In this document: positions 55,731 to 64,000 of the stretch, in pieces
How the letters are laid out: each line of letters begins with the position of its first letter
Position numbering within the stretch: the stretch's first letter is position 1
Assembly (NCBI RefSeq): GCF_022346885.1
Contig: NZ_JAKRNK010000003.1
Span: forward strand, 520,371 to 584,370
Direction: 5' to 3'
DNA from: Paenibacillus sp. ACRRX
Lineage (GTDB): Bacteria > Bacillota > Bacilli > Paenibacillales > Paenibacillaceae
Length of the DNA: 64,000 bases
The notes under the pieces: model-generated
What the model was told of the DNA's origin: nothing
What the model saw: only the letters and a program-made list of their open reading frames with translations
Databases searched by the model: none
Program-made: the position numbers and the translations under genes

Positions 55731-56843
55731 GTGCTTGTCCGATCATTAGCCCTTGGAAACTATCGCAATTATGAATCATTGGAGCTTGATACGAATCATA
55801 AGGTTAATATATTTGTAGGCCGCAATGCGCAAGGGAAGACGAATCTCTTAGAAGCTATATTTGTACTTGCTCTGACGAAATCGCACCGGACCTCCAAAGA
55901 TAAAGAGCTTATCGGATGGGAAGACAACACCGCTCAGCTTAAAGCTGTCGTGGAGCGCAAGTATGGACCCTGCACGTTGGATCTGTCCATATCTCGACAA
56001 GGGAAAAAAGCTAAGCTTAATGGACTAGAACAGCGTAAGCTAAGTGGCTTTATCGGTTCGCTGAACGTGGTGATGTTTGCGCCAGAAGACCTGGAGATTG
56101 TCAAAGGCGGACCAAGTGTGCGTCGTCGTTTTCTTGATATGGAGATCGGGCAGGTGCAGCCTAGCTATTTATACCACCTGCAGCAGTATCAGAAGGTGCT
56201 TGTGCAGCGTAATAATTTGTTGAAGCAGATGTGGAATGAGAAAGGCAAACAATCTCATGCCATGTTGGAAATATGGAACGAGCAATTGGCTGATAATGGT
56301 GTTAAAATTGTAAAGAAACGGAAACAATATTTAAAGAAGCTGCAGATTTGGGCGGAACATATTCATGCCGGCATTACGAATGGTCAGGAGCAGCTTAGCA
56401 TAGAGTATGTACCTTCCTTCACGGCGCCGGTCGATGACGATGCTGTCTTATTTGAGCAATTTATGTTAAAGTTAACACAAATGAATGATCAGGAAGTGCG
56501 GCGTGGTATGACGCTAGTCGGCCCGCACAGGGATGATTTGACCTTTTTTATTAACGGTAAAGAAGTGCAAACATATGGCTCCCAGGGGCAGCAGCGCACA
56601 ACAGCATTATCGCTCAAGCTTGCTGAAATCGAATTGATGCATGAAGAAATCGGCGAATATCCTGTGTTGTTACTTGATGACGTCTTATCAGAGCTGGATG
56701 CGTATCGGCAGACTCAGCTTATTGAGACGTTTCAGGATAAGGTGCAGACCTTTATCACAACAACCGGCATAGAAGGAATTCATACGAATAAACTGCAAGA
56801 TGCTAATGTATTTCATGTTGAGAGCGGGCAAGTGAAGCGCTAA
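55731..56843 (+). CDS. recF: DNA repair protein RecF
   Basis: The 370-residue SMC-like ATPase starts at GTG, 3 bases after the yaaA stop (coupled). Walker A GRNAQGKTNLLEAI (30-43), signature GSQGQQRTTALSLKLAE and Walker B VLLLDDVLSELDAYRQ. It binds gaps in DNA and loads RecA with RecO and RecR. All motifs intact. Confidence 0.97.
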   Translation: MLVRSLALGNYRNYESLELDTNHKVNIFVGRNAQGKTNLLEAIFVLALTKSHRTSKDKELIGWEDNTAQLKAVVERKYGPCTLDLSISRQGKKAKLNGLEQRKLSGFIGSLNVVMFAPEDLEIVKGGPSVRRRFLDMEIGQVQPSYLYHLQQYQKVLVQRNNLLKQMWNEKGKQSHAMLEIWNEQLADNGVKIVKKRKQYLKKLQIWAEHIHAGITNGQEQLSIEYVPSFTAPVDDDAVLFEQFMLKLTQMNDQEVRRGMTLVGPHRDDLTFFINGKEVQTYGSQGQQRTTALSLKLAEIELMHEEIGEYPVLLLDDVLSELDAYRQTQLIETFQDKVQTFITTTGIEGIHTNKLQDANVFHVESGQVKR

Positions 56844-56852
56844 GGGGTGATT

Positions 56853-57113
56853 GTGTTGTATATTCACTTAGGTGGCGAAAAGGTTATCCGCTCTTCGGAG
56901 CTGGTTGCTATTTTCGATATTTCAATCGAGAAATCATCCAAGCTGTCCAAACAGTTTGTGGCTCATTCACATAAACGGAAAAATGTGGAGTCGATCGGCG
57001 AGGAAGAAGCCAAATCTATTGTCGTGACAAAAGGGAAAGTGTATTATTCTCCGATCTCATCGACAACGTTGAAGAAGCGTTCGCATCTTTTGCCGCGGAT
57101 GGATGAAGCTTAG
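56853..57113 (+). CDS. remB: Extracellular matrix regulator RemB (YaaB)
   Basis: The product has about 86 residues. The start is GTG (LYIHLGGEKVI) or the TTG next to it, spaced 5-8 bases from AAGGGGTGAT. DUF370 domain: YIHLGGEKVIRSSELVAIFD at the start and YYSPISSTTLKKRS near the end. In Bacillus subtilis RemB acts with RemA to regulate matrix genes. It lies between recF and gyrB as in that species. Confidence 0.88.
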   Translation: MLYIHLGGEKVIRSSELVAIFDISIEKSSKLSKQFVAHSHKRKNVESIGEEEAKSIVVTKGKVYYSPISSTTLKKRSHLLPRMDEA

Positions 57114-59063
<1,950 letters not shown>

Positions 59064-59078
59064 TACATCCAATCTTTG

Positions 59079-59112
59079 GTCCCCTGTCTAGCCAGATGGG
59101 GGACTTTTAATA
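59079..59112 (+). terminator. Intrinsic terminator of gyrB
   Basis: GTCCCC and GGGGGAC pair around a 13-base loop, followed by TTTTAATAAT. It ends the dnaN-gyrB transcript, so gyrA has its own promoter. Confidence 0.75.
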
Positions 59113-59777
59113 ATATTAAAGAGACTGTTTGCGTATTTCTTCTTACGTCATCTTTTCCGTGGCACAAGCAGTAACGTTTAAAAACATTCTAATTGTTTCA
59201 CATGAAACAATAGGGACAGTAAGACTATTATTATTTTTGTTTTGTTGTAATTAAGCCTGACAAGTTTGACGCTCGTCTAACAATTGATGTCTGGCCACAT
59301 ACTTGTTTGGTTTAAACACCTAGAAGTATAGAATGACGGTCTATTTCAACGTTTATCCTTTGGGAATACGGATGTATAACATGTTTTTAGTACAGTATAG
59401 GGCCGCATTCATGGTATAATAGAGAATAGTATGAATACCCATCCGCGTGGGAAAGGAACAAACACCTAATTGCGTTAGCCTAATGTTCGGAACTAGCCGC
59501 TGTTGATGAGAACGTTTAATTGTTTCTCATTTGTGAAAGTAATATAATATAAATAGCGTATTAATGGGCAAGACGACAGATGATCAAGAGGAAGACGGTG
59601 CTGTTTCCTATGAGGGAATCATGCCGTTTTTTCGTGTGATGACATACGTTTGTCTTGTAGAGACATATGTCCTAAGAGAGTCCAAATGGATAATATCCTC
59701 CCATTTGCTGAGCAATTATAGGGCTATCACCACACCAATGCGGACGCTGTTAATGAAATATTAGAAGGAGGTCCAGC
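59113..59777. other. gyrB-gyrA gap
   Basis: About 665 bases, long for this pair. Contents: a near-consensus parS (59194-59209), TATAAT-type -10 boxes near 59414 and 59545, and a 66-codon plus-strand frame from 59564 that has acidic, coding-like first residues (MGKTTDDQEEDGAVSYEG) but no ribosome-binding site. The gyrA ribosome-binding site AGAAGGAGG is at its end. Confidence 0.45.
59194..59209. promoter_or_regulatory. Near-consensus parS between gyrB and gyrA
   Basis: TGTTTCACATGAAACA is a perfect palindrome and differs from parS (TGTTTCACGTGAAACA) at one central base (G to A). Confidence 0.65.
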
Positions 59778-62249
59778 ATGGCGGAAGAAAAACACTCGCA
59801 AGTCAAGGACCGCGACATTGGAACGGAGATGCGGGAATCCTTTCTTGACTATGCGATGAGCATCATCGTTAGTCGTGCGCTGCCAGATGTGCGCGATGGT
59901 TTGAAGCCGGTTCATCGCCGTATCTTGTATGCGATGTCGGAACTCGGAATGGCGCCAGACAAGCCACATAAAAAATCGGCGAGAATCGTCGGTGAAGTAA
60001 TCGGTAAGTATCATCCTCACGGGGATTCTGCCGTATATGAGACGATGGTCCGTATGGCGCAGGACTTTTCACTGCGGTATATGTTGATCGATGGACATGG
60101 CAACTTTGGTTCAATCGATGGTGACATGGCGGCAGCTATGCGTTATACAGAAGCACGTCTATCCAAGATTGCAACAGAGATGCTGCGTGATCTGAACAAA
60201 GAAACGGTCGACTTTGCACCTAACTATGATGGTGAAGAGAAGGAACCGGTCGTGCTGCCAGCACGTTTCCCGAACTTACTCGTTAATGGTTTGTCAGGTA
60301 TTGCCGTAGGTATGGCGACCAATATACCACCACATAATTTGACTGAGGTCATTAACGGGGTTCAAGCGTTGATCCACAACCCGGATCTAACGCCGCTTGA
60401 TCTCATGGAATATATTAAAGGGCCAGACTTCCCGACATCCGGGCTTATTTTAGGCCGTGAGGGGATCCGTCAGGCTTATATGACGGGGCGAGGTTCAGTA
60501 ATGATGCGCGCAAGAGCCGAGATTGAGGAGAATGGCGGCAAGGCACGTATCGTTGTACAGGAACTTCCTTATCAGGTAAACAAAGCACGTCTCGTTGAGA
60601 AGATTGCCGAGCTTGTTCGTGAGAAGAAGATTGACGGTATTACTGATCTTCGTGATGAGTCGGACCGCAACGGAATGCGAATCGTAATTGAGCTGCGTCG
60701 TGACGTTACACCAAGTGTTGTATTAAATAACCTGTATCGTCATACACAGATGCAATCCAACTTTGGTGTGAACATGCTGGCGCTTGTAAATCAAGAGCCG
60801 CGTGTGTTGAACTTGCGCGAAGTGCTGCATTATTATATTCAGCACCAAATAGAGGTTATTCGTCGTCGTACAGAGTATGACTTGAAGAAGGCGGAAGCAC
60901 GCGCTCACATTCTGGAAGGCTTGCGCATTGCGCTTGATCATCTGGATGAGATCATTGCACTTATCCGTGCTTCGCGTAATGACGAGGAAGCACGGAATGG
61001 CTTGATCGAACGCTTTAGCTTATCTTATGAGCAAGCGCAAGCAATCCTTGATATGCGTTTGCGTCGTCTTACAGGTCTGGAACGTGAGAAGATCGAAGAA
61101 GAGTACAACGAAATCATGAAGAAGATTGCAGAGTACCGCGAAATTTTAGCTAGCGAGCAGCTTGTTCTTAATATCATTCACGATGAGCTTGAAGAAGTGA
61201 AGGAGAAATACGGGGACGAGCGTCGTACTGAAATTACGTTTGGTGATGATATCTTAGACGAGGATCTAATTCCACGTGAAGATGTTATTATTACCATTAC
61301 GCATAGCGGATACATTAAGCGATTGCCTGCTACCACTTACCGCAGCCAGAAGCGTGGTGGTCGTGGCGTAGTCGGCATGGGGACAAAGGATGATGACTTT
61401 GTTGAACATTTATTTGTCACAAACTCACATCACTATCTCATGTTCTTCACTGATAAGGGTAAAGTGTACCGTATCAAAGCTTATGAGATTCCGGACTTGA
61501 GCCGCACAGCAAGAGGAACGCCAATTATCAATCTAATTCAGATTGAACAAGGTGAGACCATTAATGCGGTTATTCCAGTGGAAGAATTCGATGCAGACAC
61601 GTATCTGTTCTTTGCTACCCGTCAAGGAATCGTGAAGAAGACGCCGCTCGATGATTATGTCAACATTCGTAAGGGCGGTTTGATTGCGATTAACTTGCGT
61701 GACGATGATGACTTGATTGGCGTTCGGTTGACCGATGGTAACCAACAGATCATAATGGGTACGAGCACAGGTATGTCGATTCGATTTAATGAGCAGGACG
61801 TAAGGTCAATGGGACGTTCGGCTACTGGAGTTAAGGGGATTTCCTTGGACAATAACGATAAGGTTATTGATATGGATGTTATTGATCCAGCCAATGATGT
61901 TCTCATTGTTACGGCTAAAGGCTACGGCAAGCGTACTCCAACTACAGAATATCGTTCGCAAACACGTGGTGGTAAAGGAATCAAGACCATTAACGTTACC
62001 GACAAAAATGGTGCGGTTGTTGGCCTGAAGGTAGTCAGTGATGATGATGATCTCATGGTAATTACCGAATCGGGTACGATTATCCGTACGAGCATTGCCG
62101 GCATCTCGCAAATGGGCCGTTATGCACAAGGTGTGAAGATTATTAATATTCGCGACGAGGATGCTGTATCCACAGTAACCCGTTGCAGCAAAAACGAAGA
62201 AGATGACGCTGAAGAGGTATTGGAAGATTCACCTTCAGACAACGAATAA
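59778..62249 (+). CDS. gyrA: DNA gyrase subunit A
   Basis: The 823-residue subunit has the winged-helix core with the quinolone region [15 protein letters not shown] (Ser and Glu as in sensitive strains), the active-site Tyr in [10 protein letters not shown] and a C-terminal beta-pinwheel with the gyrase box QKRGGRG (about residue 530). It ends in a long acidic tail. Cuts and passes DNA together with GyrB. Intact. Confidence 0.98.
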   Translation: MAEEKHSQVKDRDIGTEMRESFLDYAMSIIVSRALPDVRDGLKPVHRRILYAMSELGMAPDKPHKKSARIVGEVIGKYHPHGDSAVYETMVRMAQDFSLRYMLIDGHGNFGSIDGDMAAAMRYTEARLSKIATEMLRDLNKETVDFAPNYDGEEKEPVVLPARFPNLLVNGLSGIAVGMATNIPPHNLTEVINGVQALIHNPDLTPLDLMEYIKGPDFPTSGLILGREGIRQAYMTGRGSVMMRARAEIEENGGKARIVVQELPYQVNKARLVEKIAELVREKKIDGITDLRDESDRNGMRIVIELRRDVTPSVVLNNLYRHTQMQSNFGVNMLALVNQEPRVLNLREVLHYYIQHQIEVIRRRTEYDLKKAEARAHILEGLRIALDHLDEIIALIRASRNDEEARNGLIERFSLSYEQAQAILDMRLRRLTGLEREKIEEEYNEIMKKIAEYREILASEQLVLNIIHDELEEVKEKYGDERRTEITFGDDILDEDLIPREDVIITITHSGYIKRLPATTYRSQKRGGRGVVGMGTKDDDFVEHLFVTNSHHYLMFFTDKGKVYRIKAYEIPDLSRTARGTPIINLIQIEQGETINAVIPVEEFDADTYLFFATRQGIVKKTPLDDYVNIRKGGLIAINLRDDDDLIGVRLTDGNQQIIMGTSTGMSIRFNEQDVRSMGRSATGVKGISLDNNDKVIDMDVIDPANDVLIVTAKGYGKRTPTTEYRSQTRGGKGIKTINVTDKNGAVVGLKVVSDDDDLMVITESGTIIRTSIAGISQMGRYAQGVKIINIRDEDAVSTVTRCSKNEEDDAEEVLEDSPSDNE

Positions 62250-62312
62250 AATGATAAATGTGTGTATGCCTAGTCATTCGACGGAGATTATACAACACCA
62301 TCAAGAATAGAT

Positions 62313-62350
62313 ATAAGGGCGCACAGTTAAAGTTGCGCCCTTATTTTTAA
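62313..62350 (+). terminator. Intrinsic terminator of gyrA
   Basis: ATAAGGGCGCA and TGCGCCCTTAT pair around a 10-base loop, followed by TTTTT. Confidence 0.9.
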
Positions 62351-62431
62351 CTTCATACGAGTATAAGACGACTGAGAGAATGATACTTACACCTGCACTA
62401 GATACTAATTGGGTAGGAGCGTGTAATTTTC

Positions 62432-63556
62432 ATGGTTATGATTCCTCTTGCGCAAACGAAACCTGGAGATCGTCTCAACCAGGATATCCATACTTCGTTA
62501 GGGGGGCTGCTGATGCTTAAGGGCAGACAGTTGTCTCCACGTGATCTGGATGTGCTTCAAGCCTTTATGGTTAAGCATATCGATATAGATCGTTCATCTG
62601 GCGGGGGGAGTCACATTGAAATGGCGTCAATAGCAGCCGCTGTGGAGCAAACTTCAAGTTCACCAGAAATTGCAGTATTGGACCAAGAAAATGCGAAAGA
62701 TGAGGAACAGTTTGTCAAGGCGTGGCTGTCGCTTGCTAAATATATGTCAAAAATGTTAGCTACAGCAGCTCTCAACCGGCTTCCTATTCTGGAACTGCGT
62801 CAAGTCTTGGAGCAACTTCTCGCTAACATATCCAGTTATCGGCCAATGTCTGTCAAATCACAAGTAGTAGAACTCTTAAAAGAAGATGCCTCCGACTATT
62901 TAATTAATAAATCAATAGCAGTATGTCTAACTTCTTATCTTATTGGCCAGTGGTGTGATTATCCTTCCAAGGAAGGAATGCAGATTGCAATGGCAGGCCT
63001 GCTGCACGATATCGGCATGATTAAAATAGATGAAGATATATTGTATAAGAAAACATATCTTAGCGAGTCCGAGAAAGCAGAAATGAAGCGTCATCCTCAG
63101 TATGGATATGAAATTCTGCGCAATGTGCCGGCAATTAATGATGGAGTTAAACTTGCAGCACTGCAACATCATGAACGATTAGATGGAAGTGGTTATCCAT
63201 TACGCGTGAAAGCTGACAAAATTCACTCGTATGCTAAGATTGTTGCGATAGCAGATATGTTCCATGCTATGACACAAGACCGTGTTTATAAACGAGCAGA
63301 GTCACCTTATGTTGCACTGGAGCATTTACATGAGGCTTCATTTGGCAAGCTGGAGCCGCTTATGGTTCAAACCTTCATTCAGAAAATGACACAACTTGCT
63401 CAGGGAACTGTCGTTAAGCTTAATGATGGTCGAATTGGTCGTATTGTAGTTATAGACGCCAATAATCCAACAAGACCTATAGTGTCTATTAATGGTGAGA
63501 TGGTACATCTAGATCAGGATAAGAAGTTATGGATAGTCTCGGTCGTTCAGGCTTAG
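62432..63556 (+). CDS. HD-GYP domain phosphodiesterase-like protein
   Basis: The 374-residue protein follows a GGTAGGAGCG site. N-terminal part of about 150 residues with a short DUF3391-like start (VMIPLAQTKPGDRLNQDI), then the HD-GYP domain with LLHDIGMIKIDE, HPQYGYEIL and HHERLDGSGYP, the GYP-type triad of cyclic-di-GMP phosphodiesterases. A C-terminal beta stretch (GTVVKLNDGRIGRIVVI) follows. Likely hydrolyses c-di-GMP; the cue sensed is unknown. It stands alone between gyrA and the rRNA operon, a common place for this gene in Paenibacillus. Confidence 0.92.
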   Translation: MVMIPLAQTKPGDRLNQDIHTSLGGLLMLKGRQLSPRDLDVLQAFMVKHIDIDRSSGGGSHIEMASIAAAVEQTSSSPEIAVLDQENAKDEEQFVKAWLSLAKYMSKMLATAALNRLPILELRQVLEQLLANISSYRPMSVKSQVVELLKEDASDYLINKSIAVCLTSYLIGQWCDYPSKEGMQIAMAGLLHDIGMIKIDEDILYKKTYLSESEKAEMKRHPQYGYEILRNVPAINDGVKLAALQHHERLDGSGYPLRVKADKIHSYAKIVAIADMFHAMTQDRVYKRAESPYVALEHLHEASFGKLEPLMVQTFIQKMTQLAQGTVVKLNDGRIGRIVVIDANNPTRPIVSINGEMVHLDQDKKLWIVSVVQA

Positions 63557-63690
63557 ATAAATAGAGCATATACATTATATTTTTAAAATAAGTACCGAGG
63601 TAATATGCAATGATAAAGGCCAGAATCACCTTTATCATTGCATGATTATGATGGATAACGATAAAGTTTTAGCATTTTTTAAATTAGGGG
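63557..63690. other. Gap upstream of the rRNA promoter
   Basis: Contains AATGATAAAGG...CCTTTATCATT (63608-63638), an inverted repeat that could terminate the HD-GYP gene, but no T run is obvious. Otherwise nothing. Confidence 0.4.
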
Positions 63691-63719
63691 TTGCGTTTGT
63701 ATAGGCGTTATGATATATT
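63691..63719 (+). promoter_or_regulatory. rRNA operon promoter
   Basis: TTGCGT, 17 bases, TATATT, about 195 bases before the 16S gene. The following leader carries the stretch TTCCTTGAAAACTGAACAACGAG typical of Bacilli rRNA leaders and spacers and a hairpin GACATGATC/GATCATGAA-like near 63824-63842. Confidence 0.7.
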
Positions 63720-63913
63720 AATTAGGTCGCCGCTGAGCGACACGGTGAAACGAAGCGAAACGGTGCTTCAGTAATCACACATTGTTCCTTGAAAACTGAA
63801 CAACGAGCAACGTTGAATGAAGGACATGATCTTGATCATGAAGCGCATTGAACGGGAATGTTAAGAATCACGAGAATTATCTCGTCAGCAATACAATGAG
63901 CAAGTCAAACACT

Positions 63914-64000
63914 TTAATGGAGAGTTTGATCCTGGCTCAGGACGAACGCTGGCGGCGTGCCTAATACATGCAAGTCGAGCGGAGTTGATGAGGTGCTTGC
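63914..64000 (+). rRNA. 16S ribosomal RNA, 5' end (partial)
   Basis: Begins TTAATGGAGAGTTTGATCC and continues with CTGGCTCAGGACGAACGCTG and GCGGCGTGCCTAATACATGC, the universal 5' end of bacterial 16S rRNA in its Bacilli form. The gene runs beyond the window. Confidence 0.98.

Noticed and set aside
59858..60070. Possible quinolone-resistance changes in gyrA
   Set aside because: The region reads GDSAVYE, the sensitive-type residues.

Overview
The window looks like the replication-origin region of a spore-forming Bacillota chromosome, most likely Paenibacillus or a close relative. The gene order runs rsmG-mnmG-mnmE-jag-yidC-rnpA-rpmH | oriC | dnaA-dnaN-yaaA-recF-remB-gyrB-gyrA. Noc, Soj/Spo0J, YyaC and WalRK-YycHIJ are all present, and the 16S rRNA start is of Bacilli type. 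The genus is inferred, not proven. Almost every gene left of dnaA lies on the minus strand and almost every gene right of it on the plus strand, as expected for two replication arms leaving oriC at about 52.1-54.3 kb.

Region 1 (1-7840) is accessory. It lies directly against the 3' end of rlmH, the gene called orfX in staphylococci. Its neighbourhood (dnaB-purA-walRKHIJ-htrA ... rlmH-[island]) matches the place where SCCmec-type cassettes insert in Staphylococcus. Four further sequences that each encode the RlmH C-terminus (GEPYHK-stop or a near variant) recur in the same orientation at 55, 1314, 3485 and 5344, in addition to the true one at 7812. They divide the island into small segments carrying a PhzF-like isomerase, an ABC-F ATPase, an AraC relic, several small immunity-like unknown genes and a truncated NHL-repeat secreted protein. 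A decayed large serine recombinase sits beside rlmH, and its reading frame runs into the end of rlmH. I read this as a degenerate tandem array of rlmH-targeted cassettes, similar in plan to SCC but with different cargo. This is the main discovery candidate.

Region 2 (7.8-16 kb) holds rlmH, two tandem secreted erythromycin-esterase-family proteins with a possible scrap of a third, a TerC transporter gene behind a yybP-ykoY manganese riboswitch, a protein built of glycine-spaced pentad repeats, a 56-residue CxxH/CxxC protein and an HtrA protease.

Region 3 (16-31.5 kb) is the essential walRK-HIJ operon, a LysM/G5/M23 cell-wall hydrolase, purA, dnaB, rplI, the c-di-AMP phosphodiesterase gdpP and yybS. 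Region 4 (31.6-41.6 kb) carries a CBS protein, an LCP glycopolymer transferase, a DUF421 protein, the rpsF-ssb-rpsR operon, yjzC, tRNA-Ser(CGA), DUF951, an MscS channel, DUF3343, the sporulation gene yyaC, DUF4446 and a class V aminotransferase.

Region 5 (41.9-64 kb) is the chromosome segregation and replication core. It has parB (with an internal parS), parA, noc, a second perfect parS, the tRNA-modification genes, yidC-jag, rnpA-rpmH, a bipartite oriC flanking dnaA, then dnaN to gyrA with a third, near-consensus parS in the gyrB-gyrA gap, an HD-GYP protein, and the promoter and first 87 bases of an rRNA operon. Replication initiation (DnaA), segregation (ParABS), division placement (Noc) and envelope homeostasis (WalRK, YidC, LCP, GdpP) therefore lie within about 60 kb.
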